Shown: in pieces, positions 26,530 through 36,089 of the stretch
Position numbering within the stretch: position 1 is the first letter of the stretch
Layout: the number at the start of each line of letters is the position of its first letter
Source: Odoribacter lunatus
GTDB taxonomy: Bacteria > Bacteroidota > Bacteroidia > Bacteroidales > Marinifilaceae
Direction of reading: 5' to 3'
DNA: 64,000 bases
Assembly (NCBI RefSeq): GCF_943193135.1
Contig: NZ_CALPCZ010000003.1
Span: 1-64,000, forward strand
Made by a program: the position numbers and the translations under genes
The notes under the pieces: generated by a model
The model's input: only the letters and a program-made list of their open reading frames with translations
Database searches by the model: none
Told to the model about the DNA's origin: nothing

Positions 26530-28365
26530 ATGGTAGAAAATTATTCTGAGGATTCGATCCGGACCCTTGACTGGCGTGAGCATATCCGTCGCCGGCCGGG
26601 GATGTATATCGGTAAATTGGGTGATGGATCGGCACCGGATGACGGTATATATATTCTTGTGAAAGAGGTGGTGGATAACTCGATTGATGAGTTCGCCATG
26701 GGTGCCGGGAATGAAATCCGGATTACTGTGGAAGACCGGAAAGTGACGGTGCGGGACTTCGGTCGGGGCATTCCGTTGGGGAAATTGGTGGACGTATCTT
26801 CCAAAATGAATACGGGTGCCAAGTATGACTCCGAAGCCTTCAAAAAATCGGTCGGATTGAACGGTGTGGGTATCAAAGCTGTCAATGCCTTGTCCGAAAC
26901 CTTTGTCATTCAGGCATTCCGGGACGGAGAGACCAAATATGTCCAGTACGGGCGGGGAGAGATAGTGGAAGAACGGGATATTGTCCCCACGGACGAACCG
27001 AACGGAACAATGGTGACCTTTTGGGCTGACCGTGAGATTTTCGGAAATTATCATTTCATCGCCGAGTATCTGGAGGCCATGTTTAAAAACTATGTCTTCC
27101 TGAATACCGGTCTAACTGTCCTCTTCAACGATCATAAGTTCTATTCCAAAAGAGGGTTGTATGACTTGTTGACGGAAAATATGAGCGGTGAAGGCCTGTA
27201 TCCGATCATCCACCTGAAAGGGGAAGACATAGAAATCGCCATGACCCACGGACGCCAGTACGGAGAAGAATACTATTCCTTCGTAAATGGCCAGCACACC
27301 ACGCAGGGGGGAACCCACCTGGCGGCTTTCAGGGAAGCTGTCGTCAAGACATTGCGGGATTTCTACAAAAAGGACTTCGATGTGACGGACATACGCACCT
27401 CCATCATCGGTGCCGTCAGCATAAAAGTGCAGGAACCGGTGTTCGAATCCCAGACGAAAACCAAACTGGGCTCGAAGGATGTAGGTCCGGAAGGTCCCAC
27501 CGTCCGCAATTTTATTTTCGATTTCGTGACGAAAGAGCTGGACAACTATTTGCACCGGAATCCCGATACCGCGGAACTGCTGTTGCGGAAAATAGTGGAG
27601 ACGGAGAAAGAGCGCAAAGCGATGGCGGGAGTCCAGAAAATAGCCCGGGAAAGAGCCAAGCAGGTGAGCCTGCATAACCGGAAACTGCGGGATTGCCGGG
27701 TGCACTTCAACACCAATCATGAGCGGAAAAACGAATCCTCCATCTTTATCACCGAGGGAGACTCGGCGAGCGGTTCCATTACCAAATCCCGGGATGTCAA
27801 CACGCAGGCCGTGTTCAGTTTGCGGGGAAAACCGCTGAACTCTTACGGACTGACGAAAAAAGTGGTGTACGAGAACGAGGAATTCAATCTGCTGCAGGCG
27901 GCGCTGAACATCGAAGACGGATTGCAGGATCTGCGCTATAACAACATCATCATAGCTACCGATGCCGATGTGGACGGAATGCACATCCGCCTGCTGATGC
28001 TGACCTTCTTCCTGCAATTCTTTCCCGACCTGGTGCGGTCCGGTCATGTCTATATCCTGCAAACCCCCTTATTCCGGGTGAGAAACAAGAAAGAAACATG
28101 CTACTGCTACACGGACGAGGAACGCCAGAAAGCCATACGGAAACTGGGACCGAAGCCGGAGATCACCCGCTTCAAAGGCTTGGGGGAGATCTCGCCGAAT
28201 GAATTCCAGTATTTTATCGGAAAAGACATCCGGCTGGAACCGGTGCGTCTCAGCCGGGGTGACTCCATTGAAACGGTACTGAGCTACTACATGGGCAAGA
28301 ATACCCAGGAACGCCAGGATTTTATCATAGACAATCTATATATCGAAAAAGATGAACTGAAATAA
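26530..28365 (+). CDS. parE: DNA topoisomerase IV subunit B
   Basis: 611 residues. GHKL ATPase domain: [29 protein letters not shown] (catalytic Glu and Asn), DFGRGIPLG, and [17 protein letters not shown] as ATP lid. The transducer contains the QTKTKLGS motif. The TOPRIM domain follows with [13 protein letters not shown] and [14 protein letters not shown]. It ends with [13 protein letters not shown], the ParE/GyrB tail. Paired with parC 34 bases downstream, which identifies it as topoisomerase IV rather than gyrase, whose subunits are usually apart in Bacteroidetes. The enzyme decatenates chromosomes in the cytoplasm. Confidence 0.93.
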   Translation: MVENYSEDSIRTLDWREHIRRRPGMYIGKLGDGSAPDDGIYILVKEVVDNSIDEFAMGAGNEIRITVEDRKVTVRDFGRGIPLGKLVDVSSKMNTGAKYDSEAFKKSVGLNGVGIKAVNALSETFVIQAFRDGETKYVQYGRGEIVEERDIVPTDEPNGTMVTFWADREIFGNYHFIAEYLEAMFKNYVFLNTGLTVLFNDHKFYSKRGLYDLLTENMSGEGLYPIIHLKGEDIEIAMTHGRQYGEEYYSFVNGQHTTQGGTHLAAFREAVVKTLRDFYKKDFDVTDIRTSIIGAVSIKVQEPVFESQTKTKLGSKDVGPEGPTVRNFIFDFVTKELDNYLHRNPDTAELLLRKIVETEKERKAMAGVQKIARERAKQVSLHNRKLRDCRVHFNTNHERKNESSIFITEGDSASGSITKSRDVNTQAVFSLRGKPLNSYGLTKKVVYENEEFNLLQAALNIEDGLQDLRYNNIIIATDADVDGMHIRLLMLTFFLQFFPDLVRSGHVYILQTPLFRVRNKKETCYCYTDEERQKAIRKLGPKPEITRFKGLGEISPNEFQYFIGKDIRLEPVRLSRGDSIETVLSYYMGKNTQERQDFIIDNLYIEKDELK

Positions 28366-28399
28366 CTTCGGTTCCCCAATTAAAATAATACGGATAACC

Positions 28400-31084
28400 A
28401 TGGATATACAAGACGAAAAGGAGCAGGAGAACTATAACGGAGAGGAGCGGGACGAAGAAGAAAAAGAACCGGAAGAAGCAAGAGAAACCGAAGAGATACA
28501 GGACGAGAACGGCAGCATCCGGTCCATACAGCATCTGGACGGCATGTACCAGAAATGGTTCCTCGATTATGCTTCCTACGTGATACTGGAGCGGGCCGTC
28601 CCCTATGTGAACGACGGATTGAAACCGGTGCAGCGCCGTATCCTGCATTCCATGAGAGAAATGGATGACGGACGGTACAACAAAGTGGCGAACATCATCG
28701 GCAACACCATGAAATACCATCCCCACGGAGACGCCTCCATCGGGGATGCTTTGGTACAGCTCGGACAAAAAGACCTCCTGGTGGACTGTCAGGGAAACTG
28801 GGGAAACATACTGACGGGTGACGATGCGGCGGCACCCCGTTATATCGAGGCGCGGCTTTCGAAATTCGCCCTGGAGGTAGTGTTCAATCCCAAAACGACC
28901 GTCTGGCAGGCTTCCTATGACGGAAGAAACAAGGAACCGGTCACGCTGCCGGTGAAATTCCCCTTGTTGCTGGCACAGGGAGTAGAAGGTATCGCCGTGG
29001 GACTTGCGTCCAAGATACTGCCTCACAACTTTCTGGAATTGATAGATGCCTGCATCGCCTATTTGAAAGGGGAGGAATTTGTATTGTATCCGGATTTCCC
29101 GACAGGCGGAATGATCGATGTCTCCAAATACAACGACGGACTCAGGGGGGGAGTGGTGAAAATCCGCTCGCGGATAGAAAAAGACAGCAGCAACAAAGTG
29201 CTCAAGATTACGGAAATCCCGTATGGGCGCACCACTTCGTCTTTGATAGACAGCATCCTCAAAGCCAATGAAAAGGGCAAGATCAAAATCAAGAAGATAG
29301 ACGACAACACGGCGGCGAACGTGGAGATATTGATTTACCTGGCACCCGGCGTCTCTTCAGATAAAACCATCGATGCCCTTTACGCTTTCACGGATTGCGA
29401 ATTGTCCGTATCTCCCAATGCCTGCGTAATCGAGAACGACAAACCCTCCTTCATGCCGGTGTCGGACATCCTGCGGCAGTCCGCTGACGATACGGTCAAG
29501 TTGCTGAAACTGGAACTGGAAATCCGGCTCGATGAACTGGAAACGGAATGGCATTACTGCTCGCTGGAAAAGATATTCATAGAGGAACGCATATACAAGG
29601 ACAAAGAATTTGAGGAGAGCGGCACGGTGGAGGCTGTAATCGCCCATGTACACAAAAGACTGCTTCCTTTTCTGCCGCGGCTGCACCGTCCGGTGACGGA
29701 TGAAGACATCAAGGCGCTTCTGGAGATTAAAATGAAGAGAATCCTGAAATTCAACTCCGAAGAAGCCGATAACCACATCCGCACGCTGGAAGAGGAAATA
29801 AAAGAGGTGAACTACAACATCGAGCATATCATTCCTTACTCCATCCGCTACTACGAGAACATAAGAAAGAAATACGGCAAGGGAAAGGAAAGAAAAACGG
29901 AAATCCGGAACTTCGAGAACATCGAGGCGGCGAAAGTCGTGGTTGCCAACGAAAAACTCTATATCAACCGGGAAGAGGGATTCATCGGGACGGCTTTGAA
30001 AAAAGACGAATTCATCTGCGAATGCTCGGACATGGACGATGTGATCATCTTCCGGAAAGACGGAAGCTACTATGTCACGAAAGTCGCCGATAAGATTTTC
30101 GTCGGAAAAGACGTCCAGCATGTCGATGTCTTCAAGAAAAACGACAAGCGGACCATATACAATGTGGCCTACCGAGACGGCCGGTACGGCTCCTACTTCG
30201 TGAAACGCTTCTGCGTCACGGGAACCACCCGGGACAAACAGTACAACCTCACCAAGGGAACGGCAGGGTCGAGAATCGTCTACTTCAGTGCCAACCCCAA
30301 CGGCGAGGCGGAAGTGATTAAAGTGTGCCTGAAACCGAAACCGGGCATGAAGAAACTGGTGTTTGATTACGACTTCGCCCAGCTGGCCATAAAAGGAAGG
30401 GATTCGCAGGGAAATCTGCTCTCTAAGAACGATATTCATAAAATCAATCTGGTGCAGAAGGGCGTGTCCACCTTGGGAGGCAGAAAAATATGGTTTGACG
30501 AGGACGTATTGCGCCTGAACACCGACGGACGGGGAAGATTCCTGGGAGAATTCCAGGGCGAGGAACGGATACTGGTCGTGAATAAAAACGGGACGTACTA
30601 CACGTCCGATTTCGATTTGGGAAACCATTATGAAGAAGGCTATTCCGTCATTGAAAAATTTGATCCCCATAAAATCTGGTCGGCGGTATTTTTCGATGCG
30701 GACCAGGGATTCTACTACGTGAAACGCTTCAAATTCGAGGAAACCGCCAAACTGGCCTCCTTCATCGGGGAGACGGAAGGTTCCTACCTGGCAGTCCTGA
30801 GCGGAGAAAAACATCCCCGTTTCGAAATCAGCTTTGGAGGAAAATATTCCACCCGCCCGAAAGAAACCGTGCAGGCGGACGAATTTATCGGGGAAAAATC
30901 CTACAAGGCACGCGGGAAACGGCTCACTACGTTTGAAGTGAAGACAATACGGGAGATGGAACCTCTCGTGATTGAGACCGAAGAAAGCGAACCGGAAGAA
31001 CTGAACACCGATGTGGAATTCGAAGTGACCAATCCTTCCGAGATAGCGGAAGACACGGAGCAGATGAAAATAGATTTTGAATAG
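28400..31084 (+). CDS. parC: DNA topoisomerase IV subunit A
   Basis: 894 residues. It opens with an unusually acidic leader (about residues 1-35, many Asp/Glu), then the breakage-reunion domain: YQKWFLDYASYVILERAVP, GLKPVQRRILHSMRE, KYHPHGDASIGDAL, and AAPRYIEARLSKF with the DNA-linking tyrosine. A coiled-coil tower region (LEEEIKEVNYNIEHI) precedes a C-terminal propeller-like domain (from about residue 530) and another acidic tail. The acidic ends are the odd feature. Antisense frames across it are long only because of codon usage. Confidence 0.93.
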   Translation: MDIQDEKEQENYNGEERDEEEKEPEEARETEEIQDENGSIRSIQHLDGMYQKWFLDYASYVILERAVPYVNDGLKPVQRRILHSMREMDDGRYNKVANIIGNTMKYHPHGDASIGDALVQLGQKDLLVDCQGNWGNILTGDDAAAPRYIEARLSKFALEVVFNPKTTVWQASYDGRNKEPVTLPVKFPLLLAQGVEGIAVGLASKILPHNFLELIDACIAYLKGEEFVLYPDFPTGGMIDVSKYNDGLRGGVVKIRSRIEKDSSNKVLKITEIPYGRTTSSLIDSILKANEKGKIKIKKIDDNTAANVEILIYLAPGVSSDKTIDALYAFTDCELSVSPNACVIENDKPSFMPVSDILRQSADDTVKLLKLELEIRLDELETEWHYCSLEKIFIEERIYKDKEFEESGTVEAVIAHVHKRLLPFLPRLHRPVTDEDIKALLEIKMKRILKFNSEEADNHIRTLEEEIKEVNYNIEHIIPYSIRYYENIRKKYGKGKERKTEIRNFENIEAAKVVVANEKLYINREEGFIGTALKKDEFICECSDMDDVIIFRKDGSYYVTKVADKIFVGKDVQHVDVFKKNDKRTIYNVAYRDGRYGSYFVKRFCVTGTTRDKQYNLTKGTAGSRIVYFSANPNGEAEVIKVCLKPKPGMKKLVFDYDFAQLAIKGRDSQGNLLSKNDIHKINLVQKGVSTLGGRKIWFDEDVLRLNTDGRGRFLGEFQGEERILVVNKNGTYYTSDFDLGNHYEEGYSVIEKFDPHKIWSAVFFDADQGFYYVKRFKFEETAKLASFIGETEGSYLAVLSGEKHPRFEISFGGKYSTRPKETVQADEFIGEKSYKARGKRLTTFEVKTIREMEPLVIETEESEPEELNTDVEFEVTNPSEIAEDTEQMKIDFE

Positions 31085-31098
31085 CAGGACCGGATTCG

Positions 31099-31554
31099 AT
31101 GAAATACTTTCTTGTAGGGTATATGGCTTGCGGGAAAACCCGTATGGGGCGCGAAATGGCTGCCGAACTGGGGATGCGCTTTATAGACCTCGATGCTTAT
31201 ATCGCAGACAGGGAGAGGAGAAGCATTCCGGAGATTTTTGCAGCAGAAGGAGAAGACAAATTCCGGAAACTGGAAACCCGCTATTTGCATGAAGTGTGTG
31301 AACTGTATGAAAGTTTCGTGATGTCGACGGGCGGGGGTGCAGCCTGCTTCAACGGGAACATGGACTACATGAACGAGCGGGGACATACGATTTTTCTGGA
31401 TACGCCTGTCGATATCATTGCGGAGCGTTTGATCCGCGGAAAACACAGACGCCCGATAGTCAGCAAACTCAGCGACGAAGAAATACACCGCTTCGTTTGC
31501 CGCCACCTCGGAGAGAGGAGGGTTTACTACGAACAGGCCAAAGAAAAGCGGTGA
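31099..31554 (+). CDS. aroK: Shikimate kinase, short C-terminus
   Basis: Phosphorylates shikimate in the chorismate pathway. 151 residues, about 20-25 fewer than is usual. Walker A GYMACGKTRMG (residues 7-17), shikimate-binding DLDAYI, STGGGAACF and the lid RRPIVSKLSD are all present. The protein stops right after ERRVYYEQAKEKR, where relatives add a last helix. The other frame reads on from there into the next gene without a stop, so a simple sequencing frameshift would not restore a normal end. Activity is likely retained, since the catalytic parts are complete. Fourteen bases after parC. Confidence 0.85.
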   Translation: MKYFLVGYMACGKTRMGREMAAELGMRFIDLDAYIADRERRSIPEIFAAEGEDKFRKLETRYLHEVCELYESFVMSTGGGAACFNGNMDYMNERGHTIFLDTPVDIIAERLIRGKHRRPIVSKLSDEEIHRFVCRHLGERRVYYEQAKEKR

Positions 31555-31577
31555 TCGTTGATATAAATCAGATACGC

Positions 31578-32171
31578 ATGAAAAAACTTACTTTAATCGT
31601 TTCAACTTTTATTTTATCTTTTATGATGACAGCATGTAATTGTGGTGACAAAAACCGGGAAGGACAGACGCAGGATGCGCTGGAAAATATTTTTGCCAGA
31701 AAGAGTGTGAGGAAATACCTGCCGAAGCCGGTAGAGCGGGAAAAAGCGGAATTACTGCTGAAAGCCGGTATGGCTGCTCCGACGGGAAAGAACACCCAGC
31801 CCTGGGAATTTGTTGTCGTGACCGATCGTGGCGTACTCGATTCCATGGCTGCTGCCCTGCCGTATGCCAAAATGTTGAAAGATGCTCCGATGGCCATTGT
31901 CGTTTGCGGAGACGTGACGAAATCTTCCTACTGGTACATAGATTGTTCCGCGGCTGCTGAAAACATACTGCTGGCAGCGGAGGCACTGGGACTGGGTGCG
32001 GTGTGGACTGCCACCTATCCTTATGAAGACCGGATGGAAGCCGCGAAAAAATACACCGGACTGCCGGACCACATCGCTTCTCTTTGTGTCATTCCGGTAG
32101 GCTATCCGGCGGCGCCCCAGACACCCAAAGACAAATGGGATGCCTCCAAAGTGCATACGGATAAATGGTAA
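31578..32171 (+). CDS. Nitroreductase-family lipoprotein
   Basis: About 197 residues. Flavin (FMN) reductases of this family reduce nitro compounds, quinones or flavins. NIFARKSVRKYLPKPVEREKAELLLKAGMAAPTGKNTQPWEFVVVTD carries the typical FMN-binding start, and SAAAENILLAAEALGLGAVWTATYPY the second part. The unusual feature is a signal peptide with lipobox MTAC (MKKLTLIVSTFILSFMMTACNC), which puts it outside the cytoplasm. ATG 31578 is chosen because it begins the signal peptide. The stop codon abuts the stop of the opposing mnmD gene with no gap. Confidence 0.88.
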   Translation: MKKLTLIVSTFILSFMMTACNCGDKNREGQTQDALENIFARKSVRKYLPKPVEREKAELLLKAGMAAPTGKNTQPWEFVVVTDRGVLDSMAAALPYAKMLKDAPMAIVVCGDVTKSSYWYIDCSAAAENILLAAEALGLGAVWTATYPYEDRMEAAKKYTGLPDHIASLCVIPVGYPAAPQTPKDKWDASKVHTDKW

Positions 32172-32831
32172 TCAGGCCTTTGTCGCCCGCAGCATCTCCC
32201 GTTTCCCGGGAGGGCCGGGCAGACGTTTCAGCGAAAAACCGGCGTCGCGCAAGGCTTGCTTGACAATCCCCTTGACACAGTAGGTGACTAAAATGCCGCC
32301 GGGTTTCAGCGATTCATGGAAACGGCGGAATACTTCCGTAGTCCACAGATGAGGCTGCACCTCCGGATTGAAAGCGTCGAAAAAGACAATGTCCGCTTGT
32401 GTGTCGGATTGCCATTCCCGAATATCCGTGCGGCGTTTCAGAAAGGTGAAGCGAGGTGTCAGGGCGATTTCCTCTTCCCAAGGGGAAGTATGCAGCCTGT
32501 TGAATAATTCGGGTCTGTCGAACGGCAGGAGGGAGGGATAATTCAACGCCTTGATTTCATCTTCCGAAAGGGGATATTTCTCCAGTGTGGTATAACGGAT
32601 GCTGCAATGCCGGGTCTCCGCATGGATAAGCGAAAGATAGGCATTCAGCCCTGTGCCGAAACCGGCCTCCACAACGGAGATATTTTCCTGTCCGTAAAAT
32701 TCGATACCTGCCTGAATGAAAATGTGGCGCGATTCCTGCACCGCGCCGTGAACGGAATGGTAATGTTCATTCAACGCCGGTACATAGAGTGACGTGCTGC
32801 CGTCCTCGGTTTCTATAAAGCTGCGCTCCAT
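32172..32831 (-). CDS. mnmD: tRNA 5-methylaminomethyl-2-thiouridine methyltransferase (MnmD)
   Basis: 219 residues, the stand-alone methyltransferase form of the MnmC N-terminal domain (DUF752). It methylates nm5s2U34 in tRNAs for Lys, Glu and Gln. SAM-binding loop VEAGFGTGLNAYL; catalytic-region DIVFFDAFNPEVQPHLWTTEVF and LVTYCVKGIVKQALRDAGF, ending with PGPPGKREMLRA, all typical. The FAD-dependent second domain of MnmC is absent. Co-directional with threonine aldolase 12 bases upstream. A tRNA-Lys with a TTT anticodon, a likely substrate, lies at 62443. Confidence 0.88.
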   Translation of the reverse strand: MERSFIETEDGSTSLYVPALNEHYHSVHGAVQESRHIFIQAGIEFYGQENISVVEAGFGTGLNAYLSLIHAETRHCSIRYTTLEKYPLSEDEIKALNYPSLLPFDRPELFNRLHTSPWEEEIALTPRFTFLKRRTDIREWQSDTQADIVFFDAFNPEVQPHLWTTEVFRRFHESLKPGGILVTYCVKGIVKQALRDAGFSLKRLPGPPGKREMLRATKA

Positions 32832-32843
32832 GATTCCCCTTCC

Positions 32844-33872
32844 CTAAATCAGTTCTTTCCGGAGCAGATTCACAAATTCGATGATGTCGTTTTCCGTGGT
32901 GTCGAAAGAACATACCCAGCGCACTTCCGAAGCGTTTTCGTCCCATATGTAGAAAAAGCACTCCTCTTGCAGCACGCCGATTTTATTGCGGGGGATAATC
33001 GCGAACACTTCATTCCCCTGTACCTCCTGGGTAATCTTTACCCCCGGAATCAGGGCGGCCTCTTTGGCGAGTTTCTCGGCCATACGGTTCGCATGACCTG
33101 CCGTTTTCAGCCACAGGCCGTCTTTCAGTACCGCGGAAAACTGGGCGGCGATAAAACGGGTCTTGGAATGCAGCTGCATAGCCTGTTTCCGGATATACTT
33201 GACATCGGGGCATACGCTTGTATTGAAGAATATCACCGCTTCACCGAACATCATGCCGTTCTTGGTGCCGCCGAAACTGAGCACGTCAATGCCCGCCCGG
33301 ACCGTCAGGTCGCGCGGGTCGCAGCCCAGATAAGCCACGGCATTCGCAAGGCGTGCTCCGTCCATGTGGACATACAGATGATGCGCATGGGCGAAATCGC
33401 AGATTTCCTTCAGCTCCTCGGGAGTATATACAGTGCCCAGTTCCGTACACTCCGTCAGGGAGATCAGATTCGGCTGGGAATGATGCTGGTCCCCGAAACC
33501 GTGCATGTGATTTTGGATAAGCCCCACATTCAGTTTCCCGTCGAAAGTGGGAACCGTCAGCAGCTTGCAGCCCGTCTGTTTCTGTATGGCTCCGCATTCG
33601 TCCGCATTGATGTGGGCGGTTTCCGCGCATATCACGGCATGGAAGGGGCGGGTAAAGGCGGAAATCGCCAGAATATTGGCGCCCGTACCGTTGTATACGA
33701 AATATACCTCTATATCTTCGCCGAAAATATGCTTGAAATCCTGAATGGCTTTTTTTGAAAAGACATCTTCTCCGTAGGAATGCTGGTGCCCGTAGGCCGC
33801 TTCTTTCAAGGCATTGAACACCTCGGGCAGGACACCTGAAAAATTGTCGCTTCCGAAACCGCGTAAACTCAT
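32844..33872 (-). CDS. ltaE: Low-specificity L-threonine aldolase
   Basis: 342 residues. PLP enzyme that splits threonine or allo-threonine to glycine and acetaldehyde. SDNFSGVLPEV start, FVYNGTGANILAIS phosphate-binding loop, HMDGARLANA (Asp to the PLP ring nitrogen) and DVLSFGGTKNGMMFGEA with the PLP lysine K204. Length is normal. It precedes mnmD by 12 bases and is separated from the decarboxylase operon by a terminator at 33926-33960. Regulation not visible. Confidence 0.92.
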   Translation of the reverse strand: MSLRGFGSDNFSGVLPEVFNALKEAAYGHQHSYGEDVFSKKAIQDFKHIFGEDIEVYFVYNGTGANILAISAFTRPFHAVICAETAHINADECGAIQKQTGCKLLTVPTFDGKLNVGLIQNHMHGFGDQHHSQPNLISLTECTELGTVYTPEELKEICDFAHAHHLYVHMDGARLANAVAYLGCDPRDLTVRAGIDVLSFGGTKNGMMFGEAVIFFNTSVCPDVKYIRKQAMQLHSKTRFIAAQFSAVLKDGLWLKTAGHANRMAEKLAKEAALIPGVKITQEVQGNEVFAIIPRNKIGVLQEECFFYIWDENASEVRWVCSFDTTENDIIEFVNLLRKELI

Positions 33873-33925
33873 AAATCAGTCGTTGTTAAAATTCTTCGGG
33901 TAAAGATAGGGGAAAAATGGTTATA

Positions 33926-33960
33926 AAAAAACTCCCGGATTTCAAACCCGGGAGTTTTTA
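33926..33960 (-). terminator. Terminator after the decarboxylase operon
   Basis: AAAACTCCCGG and CCCGGGAGTTTT form a stem around ATTTCAAA, with T tracts on both sides, just downstream of the beta-subunit stop codon. Confidence 0.85.
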
Positions 33961-33975
33961 TAGAATAAACCGCTT

Positions 33976-35610
33976 TTACATCAGGAAACTCAACAGCGTA
34001 CCGGCGGCGACGGCAGAACCGATCACTCCGGAAACATTGGGGGCCATGGCATGCATCAGCAGATAGTTGGTGGGATCGTTTTTCAGTCCCAGATTCTGTA
34101 CAACACGCGCACTGTCGGGGACGGCAGACACGCCGGCCGCACCGATCATCGGGTTGATGGGGTTGCTCTTCGGAGAAAGCCAGCTCATAAGCTTTCCAAC
34201 CAGCACACCGCTGGCGGTGGCAATCACGAAAGAGAACGCTCCCAGAATGAAAATCTTGATGGATGTATCGGTCAGGAACACATCGGCCTGCGTGGAAGCA
34301 CCCACTGTGATACCCAGCAGCATGGTGATCGAGTCGATCAGAGCGTTGCTGGCAGTATTGGCCAGACGGTTGGTAACCGTAGACTCTTTCAGCAGATTAC
34401 CGAAGAAAAGCATTCCTAACAGCGGCAGTGCGGAAGGAGCGATGAACGCCGTCAGCAACAAGCCGATAATCGGGAACAGCTGTTTCTCCAGACGGCTTAC
34501 GGAACGGGGAGGACGCATCTTGATTCTCCGCTCTTTCTTCGTCGTCAGCAGATTGATAACGGGAGGCTGTATCACCGGCACCAGTGCCATGTAGGAATAG
34601 GCGGCGATAGCGATAGGACCGATCAGGTTCTTCACCAGAGTTCCGTCCGCCAGCATATTCACGCCGTTGGCCAATTTGGAAGAAAGGAAAATGGCAGTCG
34701 GACCGTCTGCACCGCCGATAATACCGATAGCACCTGCTTCGGGAGGAGCGAAGCCCAGCCACAGCGCACCGATGAAAGTCACGAAGATACCGATCTGTGC
34801 GGCAGCTCCCAGAATCATCAGGCGGGGATTGGAAATCAGTGACGAGAAGTCGGTCATGGCACCGATACCCAGGAAAATCAAAGGAGGATACCATCCGTTG
34901 ATCACTCCCGAGTAGAGGATATTCAGCACGGAGCCCGGTTCGTAAATACCGAGTTTCAGGTTGAAAGCCTCACCCATATAGAAAGGGATGTTTCCGATAA
35001 TGATACCCATACCGATGGGGATAAGCAACATAGGCTCATAGTCGAAGCGGATGGCCAGCCAGATGAAAAGCAGGGCCACCAGAATCATCACCAGATTCTT
35101 CCAGGTAGCATTGGCAAAACCCGTGAACTCCCAGAAATTCTTCATACCGGCAACGGCGTCCGAATTGTGGACGGCATCCAGGCTGGGATTGCCGAACTTC
35201 AATACTTCCGGCGTCACCACGGCCTTCCTTTCGCCTAAATTAACCGTAACATCGGTCGTGACATACCCCTGTCCCGAAGCATTCGGGTCCAGATTGGGAG
35301 AAAACTCCGTAATCACTTTGGGATTGAAAAGCATGGTAACCGTATTGCCCTCCATTTCCCAGGTCCCGGTGTAACGCTGCTTGATGGAGTCCATCGTGAA
35401 CGTCCCGTTCTCATTGAACTGATATATCTTGTAACGGGCCACGGTCCGGTCGGAATTGCCGGTCGCATTGGGAATATAGCCGTCGGCTTTATTGACCCAC
35501 TTGCCGTGTACAAGCTCTTCTTTTAAGTTATCTCCGTTCGCTGCCTGGCAGAGAGGACCGTTCAGGAATGCGAACAGGAACGATAACGTAATGAAAATAA
35601 GTTTATTCAT
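33976..35610 (-). CDS. Na+-translocating decarboxylase beta subunit with an extra periplasmic domain
   Basis: 544 residues; the family norm is about 400. The membrane core starts at about 159 (FWEFTGFANATWKNLVMILVALLFIWLAI) and holds the Na+ channel motifs GIGAMTDFSSLISNP, GIIGGADGPTAIF and NPMIGAAGVSAVPDSARV. Residues 1-155 are extra: a signal peptide (FITLSFLFAFLNGPLCQA) and a beta-rich, lipocalin-like stretch (HGKWVNKADG, KIYQFNENGTFTMDSIKQRYTGTWEMEGNTVTMLF). Couples decarboxylation of methylmalonyl-CoA to Na+ export. Last gene of the operon with the alpha, gamma and biotin carrier subunits. Confidence 0.9.
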   Translation of the reverse strand: MNKLIFITLSFLFAFLNGPLCQAANGDNLKEELVHGKWVNKADGYIPNATGNSDRTVARYKIYQFNENGTFTMDSIKQRYTGTWEMEGNTVTMLFNPKVITEFSPNLDPNASGQGYVTTDVTVNLGERKAVVTPEVLKFGNPSLDAVHNSDAVAGMKNFWEFTGFANATWKNLVMILVALLFIWLAIRFDYEPMLLIPIGMGIIIGNIPFYMGEAFNLKLGIYEPGSVLNILYSGVINGWYPPLIFLGIGAMTDFSSLISNPRLMILGAAAQIGIFVTFIGALWLGFAPPEAGAIGIIGGADGPTAIFLSSKLANGVNMLADGTLVKNLIGPIAIAAYSYMALVPVIQPPVINLLTTKKERRIKMRPPRSVSRLEKQLFPIIGLLLTAFIAPSALPLLGMLFFGNLLKESTVTNRLANTASNALIDSITMLLGITVGASTQADVFLTDTSIKIFILGAFSFVIATASGVLVGKLMSWLSPKSNPINPMIGAAGVSAVPDSARVVQNLGLKNDPTNYLLMHAMAPNVSGVIGSAVAAGTLLSFLM

Positions 35611-35621
35611 ACACTTTTCGA

Positions 35622-36050
35622 TTATGCAATTTCTACTAACGTATCGCCTTGAAGAACGGCGTCGCCTTCTTTTACTTTAACGGCTTTTACCGTACCGCCC
35701 TTTTCAGCCATCACATTGTTGTCCATCTTCATGGCTTCCATGACCATCAGACAATCGCCTTCCTTCACCGTATCTCCTACGCTGACATTGACCTTCTTGA
35801 TCGTGCCGGGAAGCGGGGAGTTGATTTTAAACGCACCGCCGGCGTTATCCGATTTCTTAATCTGGCCTTCTCCGGGTTTGTTGACAACCGGTTTCCGGGC
35901 TAATACCGGGGTTTTGGCTTTCTTTTCCTCGCCTTGCAGCTCCACCTGGTAGGGGGTTCCGTTTACGGATACGGTAGCGTTGTTGCCCTCGAATTCACCC
36001 ACTTCTACCTCATAGACCTGGCCGTTGATTTTGAATTTATATTTTTTCAT
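35622..36050 (-). CDS. Biotin carboxyl carrier subunit of the decarboxylase
   Basis: 142 residues. A C-terminal biotinyl domain carries VMEAMKMDNN, with K108 the site of biotin attachment, and the mirror half NSPLPGTIKKVNVSVGDTVKEGD. The N-terminal half (YKFKINGQVYEVEVGEFEG) is the extension seen in decarboxylase carriers, joined by an Ala/Lys/Pro linker. It carries CO2 from the alpha to the beta subunit. It starts 11 bases before the beta-subunit gene. Confidence 0.93.
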   Translation of the reverse strand: MKKYKFKINGQVYEVEVGEFEGNNATVSVNGTPYQVELQGEEKKAKTPVLARKPVVNKPGEGQIKKSDNAGGAFKINSPLPGTIKKVNVSVGDTVKEGDCLMVMEAMKMDNNVMAEKGGTVKAVKVKEGDAVLQGDTLVEIA

Positions 36051-36089
36051 ACTCTTTTTTTTAAAGTTATAATACGCTGATTTACCTTT

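Noticed and set aside
29357-30814. 485-residue antisense frame opposite parC (and others opposite parE)
   Set aside because: Shadow frames caused by G/C-ending codons of the real genes; no recognisable motifs or starts with upstream signals.
31497-31577. Frameshift joining shikimate kinase and the nitroreductase
   Set aside because: The nitroreductase has its own signal peptide with lipobox beginning at 31578, so a fusion would make no biological sense.
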